Below, piece by piece: positions 26,301-36,813 of a DNA stretch of 64,000 nt (its first letter is position 1; each line of letters opens with the position of its first letter). Position numbers and translations under genes: made by a program. This stretch comes from Trichostrongylus colubriformis (taxonomy: Eukaryota; Nematoda; Chromadorea; Rhabditida; Trichostrongylidae): assembly GCA_963978905.1 (NCBI GenBank), contig OZ022261.1:10479992-10543991 (forward strand). Direction: 5' to 3'. The notes under the pieces are model-generated. The model was not told the DNA's origin. It saw only the letters and a list, made by a program, of their open reading frames with translations, and ran no database searches.

Positions 26301-29300
26301 ACAATCTGGGTTCTGCGGCGACTGGCGCAACACCTCCAATTCAGTACTTTTTGGTCGTCCCTCTTTTGTGCCCTTTTGTGCCGTTATTCGATTTTTATCG
26401 GATGTTTGCGGGTGATCTTACCAACTGTGACAATACAGGTCCAGCAAGAGGGTAGTGCTGTGTAGTAGCAGCTTATGGTGGGTGATAGTTCTTTAACCCG
26501 CCAAACACAGATCACAATCTTTGGCAGTGGAAGTCGCCTAGATCATAGGTGTGTGAGCCGGGAATGGCCAACCAAGTCGATGAGTAATAGGAGATACATC
26601 ACCGCATGCGACTTTTGCCTTGCTGGTCCCGTTGAGAATTGGCGGCCGTGTGGAAGCGCGGCCGGTGCCTTCACGCTCACCCGATCATAGAGTACCCACT
26701 GGCGATGGCGGCAAAGTCAAGGCTTAAGAAATCTCAATTCGCCCTGCATCTGCCTCCAGCATGTGGCGCCATCGACTTTGGATGACTGTCGGGAACTCCC
26801 GGACCCGAATTTTAGAGTATCAAACTGCCATCACAGAAACTCTCGAAACGAAAGCACTCTATTGATATGATAACGAGCCATAGTCAAAACAACTTTCACC
26901 ATGTCTCATTTTACACGTTTTACCCACATACTCAGTGGTATAAAATGTTTGAGATATGGTGAGTCCGTTTATATTAGGTTGTCTCAAAAGTCTTGTAGGA
27001 TTTTTTTTGATCATTACTTTTTATTATTTTTGTCTACCAAGAAACAACTAATAGGCAACAGCGTATCCACCATTGTTATCGACAACACTCTACCATCTCA
27101 TAGGTAGATCGTTGACTCTCTTCTCCCAGAATTCTGGGTTCTGAGATCGAAGAAGATAGCGATCGCCGTTGCAAGCAAGTCATGATCAACGAATTTTCTC
27201 TTGGCCAGGAAGGATTCAAGGGGATGGGTAAAGAGATAGTCAGAAGGGGCAATATCAGGAGAGTATGGCCGGTGGGGCAGCACATGTCAGCCGAGCTCCT
27301 GTAGCTCGGCCTGGGTACACTTCATGACGTATGGGTGGGCGTTGTCATGAAGGAGGGTGACCGCGAACCTTCTTCGGTGGTTTCTTCGAATAGCGACGCC
27401 CATCTGCTGGAGCTGGCGGATGTATACGGAAGCGGATACTGTCTCGCCTTGTGCCAGCACTTCTTGGAAAAGCATTCCTTCCGCGTCCAGAAGCAGCAGA
27501 GTGGAACCTTTTTCAGATGGAGGTCGAACATGGACTGCGTTGGCGGCTCGGCCTCACGTAGCAGCCAAAAGGCGCGGGGTGCGTTGGTATCATACATGTC
27601 CCAGCTTTCATCACCCGTAGCCACATAGACGAGAAAGTCGTTGCGATGCGGGCGGAGCAGCAGCGATTGACAGATGCTCACACGGGCACTTGCGTGAGCA
27701 TCCGTCAGGGCATGAGGTCCATCGCGACAGCACCTTCCTATAATCGAGCTCGTGAAGGCGACGATTTACGGTTATGGATGCTTGTCCATTCCTCTCCGCC
27801 AGCTCGCGCATAGTGGTTTCAGGATCGGCGCGAACGGCGGAGAGCAGCGTCTTGACGTCGAATGCGAGTGAGCGTCCCGTGCGTGGCTTGTCTTCCATGT
27901 CAATCTCGCCGTCGCTGGAGCTGATGAGCCAGCGGCGCACGGTCTCGTAGCTCACACATCCCTTGCCCAATGCGCTTTGGTGCCGTAAGACCACTCGAAG
28001 AAGATGTCACCAGGTGTTGGGTGGGTATCGACTACGGGCACTGTAGCTCTCTCCACGGAATCTGGTAGGTCAACATACATTTTTTTGAGAAGCCTAGAGG
28101 ACTTTCTACCATATTCCTGAACCGCCTAGACCTGCCTCGAAGTAAACAGGAGTTATTAATTTTTTTAGAAAAATCCTACAAGACTTTTGGGACAACCTAA
28201 TATTTCAAACAAACAACTAATACAGTCTATTCAGGGGTTATTTAGTACGTAAATAAATGAATACTGTCCAAAGCATACCTACCTCCCTCCCTTACTGATG
28301 AACATAGAGGGAGGATATCTATGTGTTTGACCTCCGTCTAAGGGCACGTACTAAACGGAGGTTTAACTACTTCTTTGCTTCTTTCCGCCCCCCCCCCACC
28401 AAATCTTTTTTCAAACACAATCTCTTTGTTATCAATTATTTCTTCCCTTCGAATAAGTGTCGCGAAAATCGTTCCGACACGGTGCGGTTCCTATTGCAGA
28501 TTTAATGTGAGCACTATGCGTGGCTGCTGATTAAGAGGCCTGAAGTTACCTACACTGCGTCCCCAACTTCCGACGGCTGAGTCTTGCGAGAATTTTCACG
28601 GACCGGTTGTTACCTGTTCACAAGTCCATCCGATCCTTCGAATTGAGCTTGTCTGTTAGTGAAAAACTCCGCGTTGAAATGTGTGTAGAACTGAAATCTA
28701 ATTGTTTTGTGTTTATACTGAGAAAAGTTTCAAGCAAATCGCGTATGACGTGATGTACGGGAAGCGTTCTCATGCCGTACACACCAATCTATTTCCTGTT
28801 GCAACGCTCGAGAAAGATGCAATTATAGCTCGACTTGTATAGTCGATAGCAACATAACCGTCCGTTCGTTCGCCCTGCAATAGAACATGGATAGAGTCTA
28901 CCACTAAACTGTTCGCGTCAATAACAGCGTACCATATGCGTCCTGATGGCGTACCTCTTGAGAAGCTCCACATTTCCAGGAAGAGTCGAGATACATTTTT
29001 GCTGTAAGGATGTAGATTTAAAAAAGGCAGTGGTGATGAGTTACTCAAGGTGATCCAAAATCTTACCATTTCCAATAGTGAGCCTTGAGCGGCTGCTATG
29101 AGAGGGGTTCCGATCAGACGAGCGAACGTTTCGTTGTATTGCGTCTGAACAGAGAAGTACAGCAATAAAACAATGCAGAAATTATTGAGCATTACCGGTG
29201 AAAGAAGTGGGCAGTCTACGTGTTCTTTGTATCCTGTGCGACACTTCACGTCGACAGAGACACACGAATTCCATGTGGGACACCACCTGGAAGTCCGCAA

Positions 29301-29335
29301 ATAAGCGACAATGTTCAGGCCTGTATCTCTAACCA
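16886..29335 (-). CDS. Secreted class-3 (alpha/beta-hydrolase) lipase with mucin-like C-terminal tail; 5' end not found
   Basis: Minus-strand exons: 29335-29196, 29144-29067, 29001-28933, 28874-about 28830 (end unsure), tentative 25591-25497, 24939-24843, 24779-24627, 18544-18443, 18390-18245, 17312-16886. The N-terminal part reads FARLIGTPLIAAAQGS, then GYVAIDYTSRAIIASF. The core has LRSLVQIYSDYEIW then FIGHSLGGAKAEM (nucleophile Ser), VRLLTFGATRVGD, VIHGRDMVPRYP (acid Asp) and PPHHHRYEVWYP (His), so a full Ser-Asp-His triad is visible, followed by YFVCLGAEDPQCSS. Joining 18245 to 17312 in phase 2 gives MQHWARSFCDDG and a roughly 140-residue exon rich in Thr, Pro and Ser with a stop at 16886. 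The exon carrying the usual FRGT strand is uncertain, and no signal-peptide exon was found. The 6.1 kb intron 24626-18545 holds an RTE element; the intron after exon 4 holds a mariner. Expected action is secreted triacylglycerol or phospholipid hydrolysis. Confidence 0.72.
18151..18544 (-). CDS. Lipase exons with catalytic Asp and His
   Basis: Exon 18544-18443 begins VPYRFRVIHGRDMVPRYP and ends HHHRYE at GAG|GTGATT. Exon 18390-18245 begins VWYPEGMGIGAKYFVC, continues LGAEDPQCSS and ends MQH plus two bases at a GTATGTT donor. If that donor is skipped, the frame runs on to a TGA at 18151, giving an alternative C-terminus (YVNFFREHGIKCQ). Both readings look lipase-like; splicing to the 17312 exon is phase-correct and preferred. 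The plus-strand ORF over this stretch is a shadow. Confidence 0.8.
18545..21739. other. Lipase intron sequence, unassigned
   Basis: Lies between lipase exons. ORFs at 19133-19402 (-) and 20596-21009 (-) are moderately long but have no recognisable domain, and they lack splice partners that would join the lipase. Confidence 0.45.
21060..21426. repeat. Family B repeat, copy 3 (diverged, partial)
   Basis: Shares CAGCGCCGCGCTTTTGAA, TCGATTATCGC and the terminal TTCGGACCCCTTCTGG with copies 1 and 2. The 5' part is rearranged. It lies in the large lipase intron. Confidence 0.5.
21740..24510 (+). mobile_element. Decayed RTE-type non-LTR retrotransposon
   Basis: In successive, repeatedly shifted frames an endonuclease start is visible (FLNIGTINTRSLNSDARIDQ, ISVACIQET), then reverse-transcriptase pieces (REQAGFLEGYSTIDQICVVS, GHQAVLNALITFGAPQRYID). 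C-terminal pieces near 24150-24420 read VYGCKTWNTT and a KWRGR segment. Frameshifts and stops make it non-functional. It lies in the intron of the lipase gene, opposite in strand to it. Confidence 0.8.
24627..24939 (-). CDS. Lipase catalytic exons carrying the GHSLGG nucleophile elbow
   Basis: This is part of the large lipase gene, listed separately because it is the most diagnostic piece. Exon 24939-24843 encodes YLYESWYKLWYILGM and ends SDYEIW at a GTAGGT donor. Exon 24779-24627 follows an ATTCAG acceptor with no phase break, encodes FIGHSLGGAKAEM then LLTFGATRVGDMSF, and ends at CTG|GTAAGA. GxSxG followed by TFGxxRVGD is the class-3 lipase signature. The acceptor of the first exon is ambiguous (TTAG|G or TTACGAG|AG). 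Confidence 0.85.
25818..26036 (-). CDS. Possible small membrane protein or last exon, 72 aa
   Basis: From ATG 26036 the frame encodes a hydrophobic start (MFILYFFVSVVAGCLFTLLS) followed by a polar basic tail ending RGYLRGRSVVQLY and a TGA. It lies inside the 28.8-24.9 kb lipase intron on the same strand. Codon use looks coding-like and it does not match the repeats seen elsewhere in the window. It could be an intron-nested gene, a single exon of a longer gene, or chance. I do not recognise the family. Confidence 0.3.
   Translation of the reverse strand: MFILYFFVSVVAGCLFTLLSVYSIFASTSGEKRTSGTIQISVSQQTPIKKTILAGTSPSRGYLRGRSVVQLY
26974..28200 (-). mobile_element. Near full-length mariner-family element, inactivated transposase
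   Basis: Terminal inverted repeats start TTAGGTTGTCTCAAAAGTCT and end with its complement, flanked by TA on both sides (26972-26973 and 28201-28202). The total length of 1227 bp is normal for mariner. The minus-strand transposase shows a helix-turn-helix part (TVRRWLISSSDGEIDMEDKP), then TGDESWDMYD, HDNAHPYVMK and YSPDIAPSDY, the three catalytic Asp in D,D34D arrangement. Frameshifts split it into at least three frames. It sits inside a lipase intron. Confidence 0.88.
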
Positions 29336-31248
29336 CTGGTATGAGAATTTTGCAAATTTTTGTAAAGATAAATATGAAAATGTCATGGGAAACGTAGGCA
29401 GTCGCATAAAAAGTGGGTAATAAGGCGCGTGTCCGTAAATTTGCTGTCGGCGCTATACTGTTAGGTTGTCCCATGATTTCTGTATCAATTAGTACTTAGT
29501 ATTTATTGCTATTTATTTATTTAGTATTTATTAGTTAGTATTTAGTATTTATTGCTACAGAAAACACTGGAGAAGTGTCGAAGTTACTCTATTCATTCAG
29601 TAACGTAGCCTGCAAGGTTTATGATTCTGATCTGCTATCTCTTTGCAATGAATTTCCGTGACCGTCATATGTACGACTTCTGTATAAAAAAAACCCCTTG
29701 TGCTCTCATATTTACGGGTTGTACAATGGACCAGCTATGGATGTCATTTTTACACTTGTAGTGCAGCGGTAGCATAGTAGATTCAGCAATGTTTCCTTTT
29801 ACTTTAGGAAATCACCCCGCACTCACCGTCTGACGCTATTTAATGAGGATTCTAGGCCTTTCAACCATCGTGGATGGTTGCACTGATTTGCAATCTTTCC
29901 GTCATGCTGTGACAACATGTACCAATTCATCAACCTTCGTCCCTCCCAAAACTCTCACAGAACATCCAAAACAAATTGCACGAACTTACAAGGTCTTTTA
30001 AGGTTCAAGGTCTTCACTTTACTGGTTTTCGAACATCACCACTAAATTGCCAATTTTCGACAAGTCACCAAGTTACTTCAGATTGTAGAGGAGCGTTCAC
30101 TTGTTAGATGTGTACTTGTTATCGGAAAAGGATGACAACGATCTGCGACAGGCTTATTATTTCTATCTACTAAAGAAAAGAAAGAGACCATTGCCAGCTA
30201 ATCGTAATGCTCGAGCACAGTTTGTTCCTAAAATTTAGGGCAAAATGATCATTTTGCTTTTTTGCCACAGTCCCTGTGGTCCTCCATGGTTTCAGTGCAA
30301 TCAATTTCGACGCAGATCCACCACACATGTCGCGTCCCTTCGTTAATATTAGGTTAGGCCATAAGTTCCGGATCACTTCACTTTTATTTCTGTGAAAATC
30401 TCTGGAGAAAACCTGGATGCCTCTACTTGTGCGATAGCGAGGTATCTCCCCTCAGATTCCGATCGGCTAACCATCGCATTTGCTCGCTTCCTCTGACCAC
30501 AAAGGACTATGACACCAAATAATTTTTTGTTTCTTTTTCTGAATCCGACTGAAGAACTTTCAGTTTGCACAACTTACACACATTCCGTGAATTCGCTGTC
30601 GTGATGTCGCCCTGCACAAGTCTCACAAGCCAAAAATTGAGAACAAAATTGATCGTTGTAGTTGAATTCTGAACCATGGGTAATAGTCGAATAGATCAGC
30701 AGGTGGAGCAACATAACACTCCTTTCTGCCTGGAATCACAGTATTGTGCGAGTTTCTCTGAAGTTTGTACTCTTTCAAGAATTGTCATAGGAAACTCGTT
30801 TTAGCCTTTTTGAATACTAGGAAGTAACGATTGGCACTAAAGGAACGTACACAAGAGCAGCATGGTGCACTTTCAAAAAGAGAGAGTACGCACCCATCGA
30901 AGCTAAAACTGCTCTTACGAAGACAAAATGTGGCCGTTAAAAGTGTCACAAAGTCATTCTAGAGACAGGTCTTATTTCCGACGATGCTCCGCCCCATGAC
31001 AAACATCCGCGAAACGAATGTGAAAATCCGTTTCTTCTCTTCTAGACATGTTTCATGTTTCAAATGAGATTCATCTGAACGAAGGGCACAAACCTTGAGC
31101 TAGTTTTACTCCATGATTGTCTCCATATTAAATACACGGTTTATTTGTCCGTACCCGATACAGAAGGGAGAAGAGAGAGCGGAGTCTGTGGGTTTACTCT
31201 AGGAATCACTATTGATAGGCTAAAGGGTCAATGTGATGTATTGAACGG
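29336..31248. other. Upstream of the lipase exons; no gene supported
   Basis: The signal-peptide exon of the lipase is expected here or further right but was not recognised. A TTAGGTTAGGCCATAAGTTC motif at 30350 looks like a mariner-type terminal repeat without its partner. Confidence 0.35.
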
Positions 31249-31257
31249 ATGCTATCC

Positions 31258-31805
31258 GGGTGGGGGTCGATTGGTCCAATTTTCGAGCAACCGCCCGCGG
31301 CGAACAGCGCCGCGAGTGAGAGTCGTTTGAGAATCCGCTCGAGACTCGATGGGCTGGTACCGTGGGGGACCTTCAAAGATTGCACCTATTCTTAACGCGG
31401 GCGTCTATTTGCTTCTGTTCTTATGCTTCCTGTGAGAACCGAAATATTAAAGGTAGTTCAACTGTTATTGTCCTCTCTCATTCTGCAGTGAGTGATCCAT
31501 AGAGTTCCTAAAGGAGCACTGACAGTAGACGAAACTTATCAGGATAACACAACAATCAACAACAACTCCAAGTGCAATAGGAGCAGTGATAGCTATGCCT
31601 TTATTAGCTTTGAAGGAGGATGGAGAGCCCATTGCAGTCTTAGGAAATTCTAATTCACTACATGTTGCTAAAAATAGCTGCAATCTTCAAAGGTCCCTTA
31701 CGATACCAGCCTATTGCGTCCTGAGCGGAATTCCAAACGACTTATACTGACGACGCCGCGAGTTCGACGCCGCTAAGCGAAAATTCGACTAGTCGACCCC
31801 CACCC
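31258..31805. mobile_element. Family C long form, copy 1, perfect 9-bp target duplication
   Basis: 548 bp starting GGGTGGGGGTCG and ending CGACCCCCACCC, flanked by ATGCTATCC at 31249-31257 and 31806-31814. The inner sequence differs from the short form but the termini are shared. No transposase. Confidence 0.78.
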
Positions 31806-31924
31806 ATGCTATCCACTGTATATGTATGTAGTATTATGAATGAAGACGAAAATAATCCTGTGAGATGAAACTTGTGTGCGTTTCTTGTTGGACATCAATG
31901 GTTGTAGATGGTTTCGTTCAAATA

Positions 31925-32165
31925 TGACTGTTCAGAGAAACTCCTGTAGGTAAGGGTTCCACATCATAATGTTCAATTCCAAACGTCTGATCAAAGGCAC
32001 CCGGCGCACTGATGCCAAGACCACATGAACTATGTGAACGGTAGCACGACTTGCAGTGTCGCGGGATCGTTATAAGACCACAAGCGCGCTTTTTCAATGC
32101 GAGTTTAGCTACACAAGGAAGGTTGTTTTCAGAGAACATCTATTCACAAATCCCACTTTTCTTTA
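31925..32165. repeat. Family G repeat, short copy
   Basis: GTCGCGGGATCGTTATAAGA, CAATGCGAGTTTAGCTAC and TTCAGAGAACATCTATTC match the 49.4 kb copy. Confidence 0.5.
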
Positions 32166-32694
32166 CCCCCGCCGGTGCCTATAAATCTGCTGATACATGC
32201 CATATTGCATGTGTTGAGAACAGGTAAAACACCTACACAAATAAAATGTCTAGAGAAACGATGTGGTAATAACAACAAACTGGTTTCCGAGCTATAATTA
32301 CATTAATTTTTCGGTTATTCTTTTGAAAACACCGTACTTCATTGAGTTAAAATTAGATCGCAATATAGAATTAAAACTGGTGCAGACCTATCTTAGAAAA
32401 ACGTTGACCTGACCTGTGAACGAGCAGTTGTGGTCGAAAATTTCGCTGATGCCGAGGATTGTTGAAATAATCCGAGAAGCGGGAGGAAAGCCTCATTTCG
32501 CGTGATGAACAAACCAGGGTGCTAAGAAAATTTGGCAAAAATGAGAGACTTCCAGAAGAGGCTTCTCTCCCATACTCTATAGCGCTGGCTCAGTACCAAC
32601 GGATGATCACAAATTATAATTGCTCAGTCTTCTTTTCTTTCTTCGACCAGAACTTTACGATGTCTAACTTCGACGTGTTCGCAATATGCTGCAA

Positions 32695-33150
32695 ATGGGT
32701 GTGTACCCTTATGCTAGGAATTCGCACCACGACGAGGGGCGTACGAAGCGAAGAAAGAAAGGAAGAAGCAAGAACGAAAATTCAGAACGGTCACCCGTCT
32801 CCCGCTTCAGCCGTCTGTTACTCTCCTAGATTTGCCTACTCCTTTTCAGGGGAGGAGCCTTTTCAGAGGAGAAGCGTGTCCTCTAGCTGTCTAGGACTCT
32901 CTCGAATAACATTTTCTCTAGCCCGTGGGAGACAGGTGACCTTTGCTTGGGTCTCTATGTGGGTGCGAGCTGTGAGCGCGGCTATAGTTGGGTCTGAGAG
33001 CGATTACACGGCAATGCTAGAGGGTCATGCACAGTTGACTTGTAACCGCTTAAAGACCCAACAACACGCTCCTTTAGCTCTTCCAAACTGCTTCGCTTGC
33101 GACACGCCGCGGTACGAAATCTTGACGTATGGGTACACATGGGTGTGTAG
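32695..33150. mobile_element. Family F foldback element, long or interrupted copy
   Basis: GGGTGTGTACCCTTATG at 32697 and CATGGGTGTGTAGCCTTATG near 33140 mark the ends. GGGTGCGAGCTGTGAGCGC is shared with the 63.3 kb copy. An unrelated stretch (about 32740-32940) appears inserted. Confidence 0.4.
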
Positions 33151-33185
33151 CCTTATGTCAAAAAGTCGCGTGGCCGCCCGCGGCG

Positions 33186-33541
33186 AGTATAAGTTGGTTT
33201 TTCGCGGTTTGTCTTCCATATCAATCTCGCCGTTTCTGAAGCTAATGAACCAGCGGCACACGGAGCTCACACATCCCCTGCCCAGTGCAGCGTTGATGGA
33301 GTTGCAAGCTTCCGTCGCTTTGGTGCCGCGAGACCACTCACAATAGATGACAACGCATGTTTGGTAGTCATCGACTACGGGCATTGTAGCTTTTCCCACG
33401 GAATCCTGCGGATCAATATATCCCCAGCTAGGAGGCTTAAAAAACGTTCTCTCATACTCCTGAACCACCTAAATTTGTCTCGAAGTGAAGAAGAGTTGTT
33501 GATGTTTTGGAAAAATCCTACAAAACTTTTGGTATAACCTA
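33186..33541 (-). mobile_element. Mariner fragment, transposase N-terminal half
   Basis: The right end matches the mariner terminal repeat (AATCCTACAAAACTTTTGG then TAACCTAA). The minus-strand frame reads ALGRGCVSSVCRWFISFRNG and EIDMEDKPRK, like the 27-28 kb element. The catalytic two-thirds is missing; a family-F palindromic repeat adjoins on the left. Confidence 0.75.
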
Positions 33542-34228
33542 ATACATAGGCGAAGGTGAATTCTCTGAATGAGGGAAAATCGATGATGCCTTCTACACTT
33601 CAGGAAAGATCCATTTTATTGAAAACAAATTTCACACCCACTCGTGATTTCTGTACAATGGTCTACTTCTTTCAAAATATTTCTATAGAAAATTGCTGCA
33701 AAGAACATGTAAAAGGAGAGATGGGCATAGTTAGAGTGTGACGTGGCCCTACCTACCATGTGTCCGTCTGTTACCCGTCAAGAGGCTTCCGCCAGATTTT
33801 GTATGCTGTGGGTTTTCCAGGCAAGAGCGAGAAAAGAGTGAGCACGAAAAGGCTCTACATCAAGCTATGTAGCTAGTCATCACCGTTATCATCATTATAA
33901 AAAGTCTCGCTTTGACTTCATTTATATTGAATCCTTTATTTTATGTATTCGTCTGTTCAATTCCTTAAGATTTATTTCTCGTCTGTTTTCTTGTGTCTAT
34001 AATGATATTTCATTGATATAGCTATCTGAAATGCCCGGAGGGTCGAGATCAAGAGAAAATTGGTGCCCGTTAAAGAAAGTAATAGCAAGAAGATATAGAA
34101 ATGAGGTGTGTACCTTATGTAGAATTTTTGCGCGCCGCGCGCGGATTTTTCGCTTGTGATTGCGTACGTTGCAACACTCCCTTCAAAGTTTTACGCCCGA
34201 AATAATTACTTCTTAATTAGGACTCATA

Positions 34229-34640
34229 TCATGTAATGTTATAATGGTTATCAAAGCCTTGGGGAACCAGGGTGTGCCTACTCAGTACATAAGAGTACTT
34301 ACGACCAGGATCTCGCCATTCTACAAGGAAGTCATCATCGACGTGAAGAGAGGGGTTGGACAAGGCGATACCATCTTGCCTAAACTGTTCAGCACCACTC
34401 TTGAGAGCGTCATGCGTCAACTGGATTGGGAAGGAATGGGGGTGAATGTATATAGCCGGCATCTACACCGACTGCGAGTGAGGAAAAATCAGCCGGCAGC
34501 CGAACCTGACGAAGACGATCACGAGAAACGCATTGCTACCTGATGCCCCATTCACGCTCAACGGTCCATCGCACGGTGTCAATAATTCAGAGAATGTAAG
34601 CCGTATCGTAAGCGGTTAGCCAAAGAAATGATAAAAGATA
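34229..34640 (+). mobile_element. RTE reverse-transcriptase fragment
   Basis: The frame from 34244 reads LGNQGVPTQYIRVLTTRISP and VGQGDTILPKLFSTTLESVM, the RT palm region just before the catalytic box, then shifts frame and ends with a piece reading DAPFTLNG. It is related to the element at 21.7-24.5 kb but too short for activity. Confidence 0.75.
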
Positions 34641-35043
34641 GCCCGAAAAGCTAAGCGATGACAGCCGTCTTCTCGTACCGTTGAGCTCACACAGTAGGAG
34701 ATTCGAGTAAGTAGTGTAATCCTAAGCCTCTTAGCTGTATTGCTTTGTAATTATATTGTTCTTTGTACATTGATGAAGACGTTGGGTCACATTTCTAGCT
34801 TACGTAATTTTATTGATTTGTGGATTCGTTGATGAATGTTCTTGAACGATATTGTTTCAATAGATGTGAAAGTTGAAATAACTGCGAAATTATTGACATC
34901 TATCCTTGATTATGGGGGAAAGGATTAGAGCGAGAACAGCTCCATCATGTGGGCAATTCTAGGGAAGAACCGAAAATGTCAGAAAGTGGAGTATTCTTTG
35001 AAGGAATGGCTCCCATTGAAGTGAGGGTTATAGATGCGTATGG

Positions 35044-35573
35044 GGGTGGGGGCCGCCTGGTTGAATTTTTGCGCGATCGCCCGCGGCGAACGGCGCGGCG
35101 AGTGCGAGTCGTTTGGGATTCCGCTCAAGGCGCAATGGGCTGGTACCGTAAGGGTCTTTCAAAGACTTCATCTATTTTCAGCGCGGGCGACTATTTACTT
35201 TTGTTCTTATGCTCTTTGTGAGAACAAATGGAGGTAATTCAACTATTGTTGTTCTCTTTCATTCTGCAATGAGTGGTCCATGGAAGTTTCTGCAGGAGCA
35301 TTAACAATTGACGAAGCCTATCAGGATAACACAAGAATCAACGACAGCCGCAAGTATAATAGAAGCAGTGATAGCTAGGCCTTTACTAGCTCTTAATGGC
35401 GATGGAAAGCTCATACTGCAATCTTAGGAAATTCTAATTCGCAACATGTTGTTGAAGATAGGTGCAATCTTTGAAGGTCCCTCAGCGTACCAGCCCCTTG
35501 CGTCTTGCGGAATCTCAAACGACTCGTACTGGCGGCGCCGTAAAGCGAAAATTCGACCAATCGGCCCCCACCC
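35044..35573. mobile_element. Family C long form, copy 2
   Basis: 530 bp, clearly related to 31258-31805 throughout (CCCGCGGCGAAC, GCGGGCGACTATTTAC, CATTCTGCAATGAGTGGTCC). The flanks ATGCGTATGG and ATGCATAGG look like a decayed target duplication. Confidence 0.72.
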
Positions 35574-36248
35574 ATGCATAGGGTTATACCCCCTCTTCCA
35601 CTAAATGTTTCCTAGGGCGGATTTTTCAATAGTATCCTATTCTGTTATGGAAGTAGACTGTAAAATATCACATTTAGGTTGAAATCAGCGTTGATATAAA
35701 CATTTTCCCTCTCCTAATCTGTACATTGCCACATAATCGACACCGTAAAAACGAAGTGGGGAGTATAGTTTTATCGAGTTCAAATCGTTTGCTTTTTATG
35801 CAAGGGTGTCTCATAAAAAGCATTTTTCGCCTCCCAACATATGACGAAACATTTCATCAAATTCAAAGAGGTAGAAAACGAGTTCTGACAGTTAACCTTG
35901 TTCTGTAATCTGGAATTCTCGCTGGTTCCAATTGAAATAGTCATTTGAATAACTAACTGCCCTTCAGCTGTAATCTTATGAAGTCGGTTTACACAACGAA
36001 TAAAACCATTGTGGCACAGAGGCGCAAAGGGCGTCATTAAAAAATAATTTGGTGAACCAGATCTTCATGTTGTGGTCTTTTGTTCCTGACATTAGAGCCG
36101 ATGGTTACGATAGTAGATGATGGCGGTGACACGAGTGAGGAAATGTGAAATAAATACCCTTTTGCTTTGGGTAAGAATACACAGCAGTGAAACACATTGC
36201 AACTATGCAATCCGAGTTAGTGCCATTGTAGAGGTCGAAAAAGGAGAG

Positions 36249-36263
36249 GGGGGGGGGGGGGGG
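36249..36263. repeat. Poly-G tract
   Basis: A run of about 15 G. Other G or C homopolymers lie at 28389, 38107, 43860 and 56160; length may be unreliable in assembly. Confidence 0.85.
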
Positions 36264-36517
36264 CATAATGTAGCGACTGATTCCTCGGCACCTGGAAGTG
36301 TCCTGTGTATCACACGTTTGGATAAGGGTCTATTTCCGTTCACTGGTTGCGGCCAGATGACATGGTGAGTAAGATTTTTTCACGGTACAGTGAAACGGGG
36401 AGCTCCATCGGTTAATGAAGATTTTTTTTTGATATAATAGTTCGCGCTGACCTTCAAGGATGAATACGAGCGGAATGCTCTTGTAAAGCAAATACAAATA
36501 GTCGTCATGCAAAATAG

Positions 36518-36685
36518 TCGAGGGAGGTGGAAGAAAGCATCACAACTAGACAAAAGCCAGAGATCAGAGAAAGGTTTTTTGGAAAGAGGATTGCCCTGGC
36601 ATTTGGAGTTGATGCCCTCACGTTTAGCTACCGTAGTTTCAAACCACCAGAATATACTTACGACATCAAGCACGCTTTCCGATAA
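36518..36685 (+). CDS. Possible terminal exon of an unrecognised protein
   Basis: After a possible acceptor (AAAATAG) the frame is open for 55 residues: it starts SREVEESITTRQKPEIRERF, continues GKRIALAFGVDALTFSYRSF and ends YDIKHAFR before TAA. An AATAAA at 36808-36813 lies about 120 bases downstream. A second frame starting at ATG 36507 is also open and ends at a good donor (TATAG|GTAAGA), so the reading is not settled. No upstream partner exon was identified. Confidence 0.35.
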   Translation, partial: SREVEESITTRQKPEIRERFFGKRIALAFGVDALTFSYRSFKPPEYTYDIKHAFR

Positions 36686-36807
36686 TACATATAGGTAAGA
36701 GTTAGAGTCATACTGAGGGACCATCGTAAGATTCAATAGTAAACTGCGCCGGATTATCAGGTATCAAAACACTTTGTTTTATTTTGTAGACATAAATGTA
36801 ATTGAAG

Positions 36808-36813
36808 AATAAA
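36808..36813 (+). promoter_or_regulatory. Candidate polyadenylation signal AATAAA
   Basis: AATAAA about 120 bases after the TAA of the 36.5 kb exon candidate on the same strand. The hexamer is common by chance, so it only mildly supports that exon. Confidence 0.3.

Noticed and set aside
28770..29474. Single 234-aa minus-strand ORF as one gene
   Set aside because: Three short introns with consensus borders (29195-29145, 29066-29002, 28932-28875) split it into lipase exons. Read straight through, the last part is out of frame for the family.
29755..29830. tRNA-like stretch with an A-box (TAGTGCAGCGGTAGC)
   Set aside because: No B-box GGTTCRANNCC at the right spacing and no acceptor-stem pairing.
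32519..33346. 275-aa plus-strand ORF, longest in the window
   Set aside because: It crosses a family F foldback element and an antisense mariner fragment. Its peptide has no domain, and the same repeat elsewhere is non-coding.
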